Shown here: positions 45,658-54,725 of the stretch, one piece after another
How the letters are laid out: the number at the start of each line of letters is the position of its first letter
Numbering within the stretch: the stretch's first letter is position 1
Origin: Paenibacillus alvei DSM 29
GTDB taxonomy: Bacteria; Bacillota; Bacilli; Paenibacillales; Paenibacillaceae
Length of the DNA: 64,000 nt
NCBI RefSeq assembly: GCF_000293805.1
Contig: NZ_AMBZ01000003.1
Span: 558,001 to 622,000 of the forward strand
Direction of reading: 5' to 3'
Translations under genes and position numbers: made by a program
Notes under the pieces: model-generated
Databases searched by the model: none
The model's input: only the letters and a program-made list of their open reading frames with translations
Told to the model about the DNA's origin: nothing

Positions 45658-46395
45658 GTGGAGACACATTCGCCAAAGACTGGCAAGACTAAAGAACATT
45701 ATGTTCAAGAAGTATTTCAAAGTATCGCTCCGAAATACGATATCATGAATGATATACTGAGCTTCAGACGTCACAAGGCTTGGCGCAATTTCACGATGCG
45801 CAAGATGGATATGAAGCAGGGGGAAACCGCGTTGGATTTGTGCTGCGGAACCTGTGATTGGACCATCCAACTCGCAGAAGCAAGCGGTACAGGCAAGATT
45901 ACGGGGCTGGATTTCAGTTCAAATATGCTGGCCGTCGGTCAGAAGAAGGTTGACGAAGCTGGGCTGAACAGCCAAGTTGAGCTTGTAGAGGGAAATGCGA
46001 TGGAGCTTCCTTTTTCAGACAGCAGCTTCGACTATGTGACCATTGGATTTGGTTTGCGCAATGTCCCGGATTTTGAACAGGTCATTCGTGAAATGCGCAG
46101 GGTTGTTAAGCCAGGTGGACAAGTTGTATGCCTAGAGCTAAGCAAGCCGACTTGGCAGCCGTTCAAGGGGATTTATTATTTTTATTTCCGCCATGTGCTG
46201 CCGCTGCTTGGTAAGTTAATAGCGAAACGGTACGAGCAGTATAAGTGGCTTCCTGAGTCACTGGTAACGTTCCCTGGCCGCAAGGAGTTAGAACAGATGT
46301 TTAGAGACAATGGACTTGAACGTGTGCAAGCATATCCATTCTTCGGCGGGATTGCCGCTCTTCACATCGGCACGAAGGGGAATGAACATGTTTAA
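45658..46395 (+). CDS. menG: Demethylmenaquinone methyltransferase
   Basis: SAM-dependent methylation of demethylmenaquinone, the last step of menaquinone synthesis. The 245-residue UbiE/MenG protein has the SAM motif [16 protein letters not shown] near 57-72, LDFSSNML and the post-motif GFGLRNVPD near 127. GTG 45658. Its stop lies inside the ubiA start region (8-base overlap). Confidence 0.95.
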   Translation: METHSPKTGKTKEHYVQEVFQSIAPKYDIMNDILSFRRHKAWRNFTMRKMDMKQGETALDLCCGTCDWTIQLAEASGTGKITGLDFSSNMLAVGQKKVDEAGLNSQVELVEGNAMELPFSDSSFDYVTIGFGLRNVPDFEQVIREMRRVVKPGGQVVCLELSKPTWQPFKGIYYFYFRHVLPLLGKLIAKRYEQYKWLPESLVTFPGRKELEQMFRDNGLERVQAYPFFGGIAALHIGTKGNEHV

Positions 46396-47257
46396 AAAAG
46401 TACGTATATTCTTAGAAATGATTAAGTTCGAGCATACCATCTTTGCTCTTCCATTCGCGTTCATGGGGGCACTATTGGGAGCGATGGTTGTACATCAGCG
46501 CTTCCCGACCCTACCTGAGTGGGGCTGGATTCTAATGGCGATGTTCGGTGCTCGAAGTGCCGCAATGGCGCTTAATCGACTGATTGATGCGGCTATCGAT
46601 GCGAAGAATCCGAGAACTGCCAATCGAGCGATTCCAGCGGGGTTGCTGAAAGCTGGAGAAGTGATATTATTTACGGCCGTGTCATTCGGTCTTTTATTTT
46701 GGGCTGCGGCCAATTTAGAGCCGCTATCTGTGTACCTGCTTCCGATTGCTGTTTTTATGCTTGTCTTTTATTCTTTTACGAAGCGGTTCACATGGTTGTG
46801 CCACGTTGTGCTGGGGCTTACGATTGCATTAGCTCCGCTTGGCGGCTGGGTAGCTGTAACGAATGAAATTAATGCCCCGGCTCTCATCTTTTATTTAACC
46901 GTGTCGTTGTGGACAGCAGGATTTGATGTTATTTATGCATGTCAGGATTATGAGTTCGATAAGAAGGAAGGCCTAAATTCGATACCGGTACGCTTTGGTA
47001 TTGCGAAGTCGCTGTGGATTGCAAGAGGATTTCATATTGCAACGGCATTTGGATTTATCCTGTTATTATTTTTAACGCAATTAAGCTGGTGGTATATCGT
47101 TGGTACGGTTATTGCTAGTGCATTGCTCATTTATGAGCATTTGCTTGTAAAGCCTCACGATTTGAGTAAGCTCAACACGGCTTTCTTTACGATGAACGGC
47201 GTACTCAGTATCGTTGTATTTTGCTTTACGCTCATTGACTTGGTGGTGATGAAATGA
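46388..47257 (+). CDS. ubiA: UbiA-family prenyltransferase (menaquinone pathway, MqnP-like)
   Basis: A polytopic membrane prenyltransferase, 289 residues, with the first Asp-rich motif [18 protein letters not shown] near 67-84 and the second [13 protein letters not shown] near 184-196. In the futalosine pathway a UbiA homologue (MqnP) prenylates the 1,4-dihydroxy-6-naphthoate-derived ring; the neighbours ubiX and mqnA support that role. ATG 46388 is seven bases from AAGGGG; ATG 46382 is too near. Confidence 0.9.
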   Translation: MFKKVRIFLEMIKFEHTIFALPFAFMGALLGAMVVHQRFPTLPEWGWILMAMFGARSAAMALNRLIDAAIDAKNPRTANRAIPAGLLKAGEVILFTAVSFGLLFWAAANLEPLSVYLLPIAVFMLVFYSFTKRFTWLCHVVLGLTIALAPLGGWVAVTNEINAPALIFYLTVSLWTAGFDVIYACQDYEFDKKEGLNSIPVRFGIAKSLWIARGFHIATAFGFILLLFLTQLSWWYIVGTVIASALLIYEHLLVKPHDLSKLNTAFFTMNGVLSIVVFCFTLIDLVVMK

Positions 47258-47898
47258 TGATTGCTCCTTCTAGGAAGCATTATGTAGTGGGAATCACCGG
47301 AGCAAGCGGTGCAATATACGGTGTGCGGCTGATTCAGTCTTTGCTGGAAGCAGACTACGAAGTGCATCTAATCGTTTCGGATGCAGGATGGCGTGTGTTG
47401 AAGGAGGAGCTTGGCTGGAATGTTACGAAGCGTCAGCAGGCAATTGAGCAGGCGTTCGGAGAGCTGTCCCATCGCGTTACGTATCATCCGAATCAAGATA
47501 TTGGAGCAAGCATTGCAAGCGGCTCATATCGGGTGCAGGGCATGGTAATCATGCCTTGTTCCATGGGCACACTCTCATCGATTGCACACGGTGCTTCCGA
47601 TAATCTGATGGGACGGGCCGCAGACGTTATGATGAAGGAAGGCCGTCCGCTGCTTATCGTTCCGCGTGAGACGCCTATGCATGCCATACATTTGGAAAAT
47701 ATGCTGAAGCTCGCGAATATGGGCGTCCGCATTGTGCCTGCAATGCCAGCATTTTACTATCATCCGAAGACATTGGATGATATAATTAATTTCCTTGTTG
47801 GCAAAGTGTTGGACTGCATGAACATCGAGCATCAGTTGTTCACAAGGTGGGGGGATTCGGATGCACACACAATCGAAGATTCGGATCGGCCGAATTGA
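47254..47898 (+). CDS. ubiX: UbiX-family flavin prenyltransferase
   Basis: A 214-residue flavoprotein that makes prenylated FMN, the cofactor of UbiD-type decarboxylases. Family segments are GITGASGAIYGVRL near 12-25, MPCSMGTLSSIAHG near 100-113 and PLLIVPRETPMH near 131-142. In the futalosine route a UbiX/UbiD pair acts after prenylation; no ubiD gene lies in the window. The ATG overlaps the ubiA stop by four bases, and the 3' end overlaps mqnA by 38 bases. Confidence 0.93.
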   Translation: MMIAPSRKHYVVGITGASGAIYGVRLIQSLLEADYEVHLIVSDAGWRVLKEELGWNVTKRQQAIEQAFGELSHRVTYHPNQDIGASIASGSYRVQGMVIMPCSMGTLSSIAHGASDNLMGRAADVMMKEGRPLLIVPRETPMHAIHLENMLKLANMGVRIVPAMPAFYYHPKTLDDIINFLVGKVLDCMNIEHQLFTRWGDSDAHTIEDSDRPN

Positions 47899-48709
47899 TT
47901 ATACGAATGTGTGGCCGATCTTTTATCATTTCCGCCCAACAGGCTTGCATGCTGGTGTTGAGATGATTCCTGCAGTGCCTTCAACCCTAAATAGGGCAAT
48001 GGCCGAAGGAAGAATTGATATGGGGCCGATATCGGCCTTCGCATATGGAGTATCTTCAAGCCAATACGCGCTTTTTCCGAACTTATCAGTTAGCGCGTAT
48101 GGCAGGGTAAATTCGATACTGCTATTCGTAAAGAGGTCGCTTCAGGAGGCGCTGCAAGGAACAATCGCGTTAACGACATCTTCCGCGACATCCATTAACC
48201 TGATGAAGATTATTGCTTCCAAGTTTTATGGAGCTAGTCCGAGGTACGTTTCGCTCGATCCTGACTTGGAACAAATGATGGAGCAAGCGGATGCTGCCTT
48301 GTTAATTGGAGACCATGCAATCCGGGCTTCGTGGAGCAACACTGCTTATGAGGTCATAGATCTTGGAGAGTTATGGCATAAGTGGACAGGACATTGGATG
48401 ACCTTTGCCGTGTGGGCTGTACGCAAGGAAGCCATTCAGCGCTATCCAGCTGATATTGAACGCATTGTACAGGCATTCGAGGCGAGCAAGCATATAAGTA
48501 TTCGCAATGCTGAGCCGCTTGTCCAGGATGCGGTACGTTCGATCGGTGGAACGACAATGTACTGGCGCCACTATTTTTCTCAATTGAACTATGATTTCGG
48601 AAGGCCGCAGCAAGAGGGCCTCCGTCTTTATTTTCAATATGCGTATGAGTTGGGACTTATAGATCACGAAGTTCATTTGGAACTTTGGTCGGAAAATACG
48701 GTTGGTTAG
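47861..48709 (+). CDS. mqnA: Chorismate dehydratase MqnA
   Basis: Converts chorismate to 3-enolpyruvylbenzoate, the first committed step of futalosine-dependent menaquinone synthesis. The 282-residue protein has the MqnA/MqnD periplasmic-binding-like fold, with GRIDYTNVWPIFYHF near 9-23, MAEGRIDMGPISAFAYG near 47-63 and TTSSATSINLMKII near 104-117. The strong site AGGTGGGGGG precedes ATG 47861. Its presence means the organism probably does not rely on the o-succinylbenzoate men pathway; mqnB, mqnC and mqnD must lie elsewhere. Confidence 0.93.
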   Translation: MHTQSKIRIGRIDYTNVWPIFYHFRPTGLHAGVEMIPAVPSTLNRAMAEGRIDMGPISAFAYGVSSSQYALFPNLSVSAYGRVNSILLFVKRSLQEALQGTIALTTSSATSINLMKIIASKFYGASPRYVSLDPDLEQMMEQADAALLIGDHAIRASWSNTAYEVIDLGELWHKWTGHWMTFAVWAVRKEAIQRYPADIERIVQAFEASKHISIRNAEPLVQDAVRSIGGTTMYWRHYFSQLNYDFGRPQQEGLRLYFQYAYELGLIDHEVHLELWSENTVG

Positions 48710-48717
48710 GTGAAGGC

Positions 48718-49692
48718 ATGAAACTGTGGGACATTTATGCGACAATGAAACAAGACGTATCGTATATTGAGCGTGAATTGGAGCGAAACATTCGCTCTGA
48801 TCACCAGCTTCTTACGGAAGCGTCGCTGCATCTACTGAAAGCGGGAGGCAAACGGATTCGTCCTGTGTTCGTTCTGCTTGCAGGAAAATTCGGTACATAC
48901 GATATAGAACAGCTGAAGCGAGTTGCTGTGCCTCTGGAACTAATACATATGGCTTCACTCGTGCATGATGATGTCATAGACGATGCGGAGATGCGAAGAG
49001 GACAGCTTACTGTAAAGGCTAAATGGGACAATCGCGTTGCCATGTATGCGGGCGATTATATGTACGGTCAAGCCTTAATGGTAGCGACAGAATTGCGACA
49101 GCCTGAAATTCACCGTATATTGTCTAAGGCAATGGTGGAAATGTGCATTGGTGAAATGGAGCAAATTCGAGATTTCTTCAATACAAATCAGACAATCCGG
49201 CAGTACCTGCTTCGGATCCGCCGCAAGACAGCATTGCTCATTGCAATCAGCTGCCAGCTGGGTGCGATTGCTGCACATGCAGAATCGAAGATTGGCTATG
49301 CCTTGTATCGATTCGGCTACAATGTAGGCATGGCATTTCAAATCAGAGATGATGTGCTTGACCTGACAGGTACGGAGGAACAAATTGGCAAGCCGCCAGG
49401 GAACGATATTCGCCAAGGGAATTTGACGCTGCCGGTTATATTTGCGTTACAAGACGATAAGCTGCAAGTGCCGCTGCTACGAGAAATTGATCGAATCCGT
49501 GAGCAAAATGGTGATACGGATGTATCTGCTGCGCTAAATATGATTCGTCAAAGTAACGGGATTAAGCGTGCTGAAGAGTTGGCTAACCGATATATTGAAA
49601 AAGCACTTGCTGAATTGGAACGCCTGCCGAACATCCGTGCTCGCCGTAATCTGCGCGATATTGCTTACTTTATTGCGAATCGTAACCATTGA
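48718..49692 (+). CDS. hepT: Heptaprenyl diphosphate synthase component II
   Basis: Catalytic subunit that elongates farnesyl diphosphate to the C35 side chain of menaquinone-7. The 324-residue trans-prenyltransferase has the first Asp-rich motif LVHDDVIDDAEMRRG near 80-94, the second FQIRDDVLDLTGT near 208-220, and the usual GGKRIRP near 43. ATG 48718 follows AGGTGA. Last gene of the operon begun at hepS. Confidence 0.95.
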   Translation: MKLWDIYATMKQDVSYIERELERNIRSDHQLLTEASLHLLKAGGKRIRPVFVLLAGKFGTYDIEQLKRVAVPLELIHMASLVHDDVIDDAEMRRGQLTVKAKWDNRVAMYAGDYMYGQALMVATELRQPEIHRILSKAMVEMCIGEMEQIRDFFNTNQTIRQYLLRIRRKTALLIAISCQLGAIAAHAESKIGYALYRFGYNVGMAFQIRDDVLDLTGTEEQIGKPPGNDIRQGNLTLPVIFALQDDKLQVPLLREIDRIREQNGDTDVSAALNMIRQSNGIKRAEELANRYIEKALAELERLPNIRARRNLRDIAYFIANRNH

Positions 49693-49736
49693 TTTGAACT
49701 ATGGTGAAAAAATCGGGTGCCATTTGAAGAAATATT

Positions 49737-49745
49737 TGGTATAAT
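49737..49745 (+). promoter_or_regulatory. Extended -10 of ndk
   Basis: TGGTATAAT, 41 bases before the ndk start; no good -35. Confidence 0.5.
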
Positions 49746-49786
49746 GCGTGTGTTAGACGACTTCACATTTGAGTAGGAGTGATCGT

Positions 49787-50229
49787 ATGGAACGCACATT
49801 CATCATGGTCAAACCTGACGGAGTACAAAGAGGCCTCATAGGTGATATCGTAGGCCGATTTGAACGTAAGGGCTTTAAACTTGTAGCTGGAAAACTGATG
49901 AAAATCTCGCGTGAACAAGCTGAACGTCATTATGCAGAACATGCACAAAAACCTTTTTTGGCGAACTCGTTGACTTTATTACATCTGGTCCAGTGTTTGC
50001 TATGATATGGGAGGGTGACGATGTTATCAGCTTGTCGCGCTTGATGATCGGCAAGACGAAAGTGATTGAAGCTGCACCAGGGACGATACGGGGAGACTAT
50101 GCAAGTCATACGAACTTCAATGTGGTTCACGGTTCGGATTCTCCAGAAAGCGCTGAACGTGAAATCGCAAACTTATTCTCAGAAGTGGATTCATTTTGTT
50201 ATGAGCGGGCATTGGAGCCGTGGATTTAA
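49787..50229 (+). pseudogene. ndk: Nucleoside diphosphate kinase, frameshifted
   Basis: Transfers gamma-phosphate between nucleoside triphosphates and diphosphates. The frame from ATG 49787 (site TAGGAGTGA) gives the normal start [19 protein letters not shown] and leaves the family sequence after HAQKPF. The next frame continues [12 protein letters not shown] and the active site [17 protein letters not shown], whose His is the phospho-acceptor. Adding one T to the T6 run at 49954-49959 gives [14 protein letters not shown] and a complete protein of about 147 residues. As ndk is nearly universal, a sequence error is likely. Confidence 0.92.
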
Positions 50230-50319
50230 TCGGTGCCATGAACGCGGCTCATACATACAGAAGTAAATCTATTTTTTGTTTTCTGTTGTAAGAGCTTACA
50301 TAGGCAGGATTTAAGAAAG

Positions 50320-50356
50320 AACACGGCGAATAGTTACTATTCGACCGTGTTTTTTA
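50320..50356 (+). terminator. Terminator after ndk
   Basis: AACACGG and CGAATAG pair with CTATTCG and CCGTGTT around a two-base loop with small bulges, followed by six Ts. Confidence 0.85.
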
Positions 50357-50450
50357 TATTGTCAAGTTGATAGGATACGAGGTACTATTCACATAGCATG
50401 TAGCAACTCATTTGCAACATACATATACGAACTAGAAGGTGTGAGCACAA

Positions 50451-51317
50451 TTGTCAGAACATAAGACGACCGTATGGAATGCTGCTTCTATTTTCCCTGC
50501 TGCTAATGCGGCACCTGGGCAGGAGGCTGCGGTGGATCATGGAGATGATCAGGATTATGCGGAATTTGTCCAATATTTCCGATCAACTACAGGAATTGAT
50601 TTATCACAATATAAGGAAACCCAAATGCGTAGACGCTTGTCTACATTGCGATTGAAGAATGGATACTCGACATTTGCGTCTTATTCGAAGGCGATGAGCA
50701 GCAATTCGGCCTTACTGGACGAAATGCTGGATCGGATGACGATCAATGTATCTGAATTTTGGCGCAATCCATTGCGATGGGATACGCTGCGTACTCGTGT
50801 GCTTCCTGAACTATCTGCACGAACACAGCATGTAAAGTGCTGGAGTGCCGCTTGCTCAACAGGAGAGGAGCCTTACACGCTGGCGATGATACTCGACGAT
50901 TTGGGCCTGCTTGATCGAACAGAACTTACGGCAACGGATATTGATGAGAATGCTCTCGGGAGAGCTCAACAAGCAATATATGTAGAGCGTTCATTAAAAG
51001 ATGTTCCTTCATCATTCAAGAGCCGCTATTTTACGCAGCAAGTGAATAGTTTTCACATCATTGATCGCTTGAAAAAAGCGATTCACTTCCGCAAACAAAA
51101 CTTACTAACCGATCTATTTGCGACGCAGCATGATTTGATCATTTGCCGGAATGTAATGATATACTTCACGGAAGAAGCAAAGCATGAGCTGTATCGGAAA
51201 TTCGCTGATTCACTCAAGCCTGGCGGCGTCTTATTTGTTGGAAGCACGGAGCAAATCTTCAATCCGCAGCAGTATCATCTTGAGACGATAGAAACTTTCT
51301 TCTATCGCAAGCTGTAG
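50451..51317 (+). CDS. cheR: Chemotaxis protein methyltransferase CheR
   Basis: Methylates glutamates of chemoreceptors with SAM. The 288-residue protein has the N-terminal CheR helical domain (about 30-95, including ETQMRRRLSTLRLKNG) and the SAM domain with WSAACSTGEEPYTLAMIL near 126-143, ATDIDENALGRA near 162-173 and ICRNVMIYF near 231. A leading 30-residue Ala-rich segment is extra. TTG 50451 follows AGGTGTGAG. Same place as in B. subtilis, between ndk and aroF(C). Confidence 0.94.
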   Translation: MSEHKTTVWNAASIFPAANAAPGQEAAVDHGDDQDYAEFVQYFRSTTGIDLSQYKETQMRRRLSTLRLKNGYSTFASYSKAMSSNSALLDEMLDRMTINVSEFWRNPLRWDTLRTRVLPELSARTQHVKCWSAACSTGEEPYTLAMILDDLGLLDRTELTATDIDENALGRAQQAIYVERSLKDVPSSFKSRYFTQQVNSFHIIDRLKKAIHFRKQNLLTDLFATQHDLIICRNVMIYFTEEAKHELYRKFADSLKPGGVLFVGSTEQIFNPQQYHLETIETFFYRKL

Positions 51318-51412
51318 CTGCTTGATCATCATAACGTATATGATTTTGTACTCGTACATGATGAACGAACTGAATCGTACTTAGATGAGCGAATGAATGA
51401 GATGTGGGAGAT

Positions 51413-51452
51413 GCGCCCTAGCGCTTGCGATCAAGCGTTGCGGGCGTGTTTT
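51413..51452 (+). terminator. Terminator after cheR
   Basis: CGCCC-TAGCGCTTG pairs with CAAGCGTTGCGGGCG over a short loop, followed by TGTTTTGTTTT. Confidence 0.7.
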
Positions 51453-51458
51453 GTTTTC

Positions 51459-51487
51459 TTGTCAAACGTTGGCTCCTATACTATAAT
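51459..51487 (+). promoter_or_regulatory. Promoter of aroC-aroB-aroH
   Basis: TTGTCA (51459-51464), 17 bases, TATAAT (51482-51487), 60 bases before the aroC start. Confidence 0.75.
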
Positions 51488-51547
51488 GAGAAAAAAGTTA
51501 AGGGTTTTAGCCATTTACAGCATTACAGCCTAAAGGGGGAGCAACTT

Positions 51548-52717
51548 GTGAGTCTACGTTATTTGACTGCAGGAGAAACACATGGACCGCAGCTAACGGC
51601 CATTGTTGAAGGAATGCCTAGCAACATGGTTATTGATTTCGAACAACTCAATTTCCAACTTCATCGCCGTCAAAAAGGTTATGGCCGCGGGAGACGAATG
51701 CAAATTGAGAAAGATACAGCAACAATCGTTGGCGGTGTGCGTCATGGACGTACGACAGGTGCTCCAATTGCTATAGTAGTTGAGAACAATGATTGGAAGC
51801 ATTGGACCAAAATTATGAATGTGGAGCCGATTGAAGGGACTGATGAAGAGAAGCGTCGCGTTCATCGCCCGCGTCCAGGTCATGCGGATCTGAACGGCGG
51901 CTTGAAATATCAATTGAAGGATTTGCGCAATGTACTGGAGCGCTCCAGCGCGCGTGAGACAGCTGCTCGCGTGGCTGTTGGTGCAGTAGCTCGTCAATTC
52001 CTTGAAGCGTTCGGTGTCAAGATTGCTGGACAGGTTATTCGCATTGGCGAAATTGAAGCTCCTGCTCATCATTTGCCGATTGATGAAATTAGAGAACGCA
52101 CGGAGGCATCTTCTGTTCGGGTCGTCGATCCAGAGACAGAGAAGAAGATGGAAGCATATATTGACCAAATTAAAGGGGAAGGCGACTCAATTGGCGGTAT
52201 TGTTGAGTGCATCGTGGAAGGTCTTCCTGTTGGATTGGGCAGCCACGTGCAATATGACCGCAAGCTGGACGGCCGCATTGCCCAAGCAGTCATGTCGATC
52301 AATGCCTTTAAAGGGGTAGAAATCGGTATCGGGTTCGAGGCGGGGCAACTGCGCGGATCGCAAGTTCATGATGAGATCCTCTACAGTGAACAATCGGGCT
52401 ATACTCGTGCTACGAACCGACTCGGTGGTTTTGAAGGCGGGATGACAAATGGAATGCCTGTAGTCGTGCGCGGTGTTATGAAGCCTATCCCAACATTATA
52501 TAAACCGCTGCGCAGTGTTGATATTGATACGAAGGAGCCATTTACAGCACAGGTAGAGCGTTCTGACGCATGTGCGGTGCCAGCAGCGAGCGTTGTAATG
52601 GAGCATGTAGTTGCGTGGGAAGTTGCAAAGGCATTTTTGGAAAAATTCGGCGGTGATTCGATGGAAGAAATCAGCGCCAACTATGAGCAATATTTGGAAC
52701 AAGTATCCCGATATTAA
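51548..52717 (+). CDS. aroC: Chorismate synthase
   Basis: Last enzyme of the shikimate pathway, needing reduced FMN. The 389-residue protein shows the signatures [16 protein letters not shown] near 8-23, [13 protein letters not shown] near 116-128 and [20 protein letters not shown] near 137-156. GTG 51548 follows AAAGGGGGA. Called aroF in B. subtilis nomenclature. It feeds chorismate to the trp, tyr and mqnA products in this same window. Confidence 0.97.
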   Translation: MSLRYLTAGETHGPQLTAIVEGMPSNMVIDFEQLNFQLHRRQKGYGRGRRMQIEKDTATIVGGVRHGRTTGAPIAIVVENNDWKHWTKIMNVEPIEGTDEEKRRVHRPRPGHADLNGGLKYQLKDLRNVLERSSARETAARVAVGAVARQFLEAFGVKIAGQVIRIGEIEAPAHHLPIDEIRERTEASSVRVVDPETEKKMEAYIDQIKGEGDSIGGIVECIVEGLPVGLGSHVQYDRKLDGRIAQAVMSINAFKGVEIGIGFEAGQLRGSQVHDEILYSEQSGYTRATNRLGGFEGGMTNGMPVVVRGVMKPIPTLYKPLRSVDIDTKEPFTAQVERSDACAVPAASVVMEHVVAWEVAKAFLEKFGGDSMEEISANYEQYLEQVSRY

Positions 52718-52730
52718 AGGGGGGAACGTG

Positions 52731-53852
52731 ATGAGCAAGAATCTCACTTTGAATGCAGCAGAGTTAACGGTTGAACTGGGGGAGCGTTCTTATCCGATTT
52801 GGATTGGCAGCGGTCTTCTTAACCGTATCGGTGAGGCGTTCCAATTACGGGGCATCCCTACTCGCAGTCCGATCGTCATTATTACGGACGAGCACGTTGC
52901 TCCGCTATACTTGAATCATACAGAAGGCAATCTTCGCCGTGCAGGGTATCAAGTTCATTCCTTTGTTGTAGCGGCTGGTGAATCGTCCAAGTCGCTGCGA
53001 GTGTATGAACAATGCATTACGGCTGCACTTGATGCTGGATGTGATCGCCATTCCTCTATTGTTGCCCTTGGCGGTGGCGTTGTCGGAGACTTGGCTGGCT
53101 ATGTAGCGGCAACTTATATGCGCGGCATTCGATTCATTCAGGTGCCCACAACGATATTGGCTCATGACAGCAGTGTTGGAGGCAAGGTAGCAGTTAACCA
53201 TCCGTTCGCCAAAAATATAATCGGCGCCTTCCATCAGCCGGAAATGGTGTTGTACGATACTTCTACGCTGCTAACCTTGCCGGATCGAGAAGTTCGAGCA
53301 GGATTAGCTGAAATGATAAAGCACGGCCTTATATGGGATGAGAAGTTCACTGCTTGGTGTGAAGTGCAAGCTGACCGCTTGCTGGCTAAAGACGAGGAAG
53401 CACTAACGTACGGCTTGCTGAAGGGCTGTGCGATTAAGGCACAGGTTGTCTCACAAGATGAGCGGGAACACGATTTGCGAGCGATATTGAATCTGGGACA
53501 TACGATTGGGCATGCCTTGGAGGCTGTCGCAGGATATGGTGAATTGCTGCATGGAGAAGCTATCTCAATCGGTATGGTAGGTGCTGCGCGCATTGCAGAA
53601 CAACTCGGCGAAGATAAGCAAATAGCGATCCGCACAGAGAATATACTGAAGAAATACGGCTTGCCTGTAACAGTACCGAAGCATATGAATACGGACGATA
53701 TTGTGCAAGCTATGATGCATGACAAGAAGTTTAAGGAAGGGCACACCGTATTTATTGTGCCTACTGCCATTGGGCGTGTGGAAATTCGCAAGGATGTACC
53801 GGTTAGCCTTGTACGAGACATCATCGAAGAATTGAAGGGAAAGAAGGCGTGA
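52731..53852 (+). CDS. aroB: 3-dehydroquinate synthase
   Basis: Second shikimate step, converting DAHP to dehydroquinate with NAD and zinc. The 373-residue protein has GGGVVGDLAGYVAATYMRG near 114-132, the zinc ligand regions (EMIKHGLIWDE near 197; NLGHTIGHALE near 258; LLHGEAISIGM near 275). ATG 52731 follows AAAGGGGGG. It follows aroC by 13 bases and overlaps aroH by four bases. Confidence 0.97.
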   Translation: MSKNLTLNAAELTVELGERSYPIWIGSGLLNRIGEAFQLRGIPTRSPIVIITDEHVAPLYLNHTEGNLRRAGYQVHSFVVAAGESSKSLRVYEQCITAALDAGCDRHSSIVALGGGVVGDLAGYVAATYMRGIRFIQVPTTILAHDSSVGGKVAVNHPFAKNIIGAFHQPEMVLYDTSTLLTLPDREVRAGLAEMIKHGLIWDEKFTAWCEVQADRLLAKDEEALTYGLLKGCAIKAQVVSQDEREHDLRAILNLGHTIGHALEAVAGYGELLHGEAISIGMVGAARIAEQLGEDKQIAIRTENILKKYGLPVTVPKHMNTDDIVQAMMHDKKFKEGHTVFIVPTAIGRVEIRKDVPVSLVRDIIEELKGKKA

Positions 53853-54223
53853 CCATGTACGCAAGAGGAATACGCGGTGCAACGACGGTAAGCCGCAATG
53901 ATGCAGAGGAGATTTTGCAGTCGACCACGCTTCTGCTTGAGCAGATCGTTGAGCAAAATGACGTTCAGCCTGAACAGATTGCAAATATTTGGATTACAAT
54001 GACAGAGGATTTGAATGCCACCTTTCCAGCACGTGCGATACGCGCCATGAAGGGGTGGGATCTTGTTCCCTTGATGTGCGCGGTAGAGATCCCGGTTAAG
54101 GGCAGCCTTCCATTGTGCATTCGATTAATGGTGACGATCAACACTGACAAAGAGCAGCACGATATCCGCCATGTGTACTTAAATGAGGCAATTGGTCTCA
54201 GACCTGACTTGGCAGGCTCTTAG
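53849..54223 (+). CDS. aroH: Chorismate mutase, AroH type
   Basis: Rearranges chorismate to prephenate for Phe and Tyr. The product is about 124 residues, with MYARGIRGATTV at the start and active-site Arg/Glu in that segment and in TATFPARAIR-like FPARAIR near 52-58. The start may be GTG 53849 or ATG 53855; both have AAGG sites. The order aroF-aroB-aroH-trp is that of B. subtilis. Confidence 0.93.
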   Translation: MTMYARGIRGATTVSRNDAEEILQSTTLLLEQIVEQNDVQPEQIANIWITMTEDLNATFPARAIRAMKGWDLVPLMCAVEIPVKGSLPLCIRLMVTINTDKEQHDIRHVYLNEAIGLRPDLAGS

Positions 54224-54279
54224 AAGTGGCTGAGCCAAGTAAGTGCGGATCGTTTGCGACCAAAAAATCAGTTACTGGA

Positions 54280-54308
54280 TTGACGGAGAGTTCATTTCCG
54301 GTTATATT
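54280..54308 (+). promoter_or_regulatory. Promoter of the trp operon
   Basis: TTGACG (54280-54285), 17 bases, TATATT (54303-54308). Predicted start near 54315, right before the TRAP-binding triplets. Confidence 0.8.
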
Positions 54309-54318
54309 GATATCAGCA

Positions 54319-54377
54319 GAGTTGAGCAGAGTTGAGTTTGAGATTGAGATGAGTTGAGCTGAGACGAGATAGAATAG
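54319..54377 (+). promoter_or_regulatory. TRAP-binding site of the trp leader
   Basis: Ten GAG triplets (54319, 54324, 54329, 54334, 54340, 54346, 54351, 54356, 54361, 54366) and two TAG triplets (54370, 54375) are spaced mostly by two bases, with two gaps of three and one of one. This is the known pattern for the 11-subunit TRAP ring (mtrB at 43695). Tryptophan-loaded TRAP should bind here and favour the terminator downstream. Confidence 0.95.
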
Positions 54378-54520
54378 GAATAATATGGTCTATGTAGGCT
54401 TAAGCCTGTTGTATTTGCTGTACATCAATTTGATTGCAGCGAAGTAATGGAGCCAAATATAGGCTGTTCCTATCCTCATTTATTTGAATTACTCATCCAC
54501 AATTTCATCGTATACCAACA
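54378..54520 (+). promoter_or_regulatory. Region between TRAP site and trp terminator
   Basis: About 140 bases without an open frame. The palindrome AGGCTTAAGCCT (54396-54407) and the segment TTCCTAT near 54468, complementary to ATAGGAA at the 3' end of the TRAP site, are possible parts of an antiterminator. In B. subtilis the TRAP site and terminator overlap much more closely. Confidence 0.45.
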
Positions 54521-54548
54521 AGCCTCTGCCTTGCGCAGAGGCTTTTTT
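54521..54548 (+). terminator. trp leader terminator
   Basis: GCCTCTGC pairs with GCAGAGGC over a five-base loop, followed by six Ts. Located about 180 bases before trpE. Confidence 0.85.
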
Positions 54549-54725
54549 ATTCGAACGCACTGTTGTAAATGTTGTGCTATTCGTATATGACAACCATGGT
54601 TTCCGTGGAGGCGCCGTTTACAGTGGATAACAGAGTAGAAATGTGTTGGTAGACGCTCTCGTTCATCACGCGCTATGTATTCGTTCTTGACGGCTACATA
54701 ACGAAGTTGAAAGGAGTGGAAAGCG

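Noticed and set aside
49787..50229. Programmed frameshift in ndk
   Set aside because: No slippery heptamer with stimulatory structure is apparent, ndk is not known to use frameshifting, and five other genes show the same kind of break.
54319..54377. GAG-rich direct repeats as a CRISPR-like array or minisatellite
   Set aside because: Unit size, number of triplets and position before trpE fit a TRAP-binding site, and mtrB is present.
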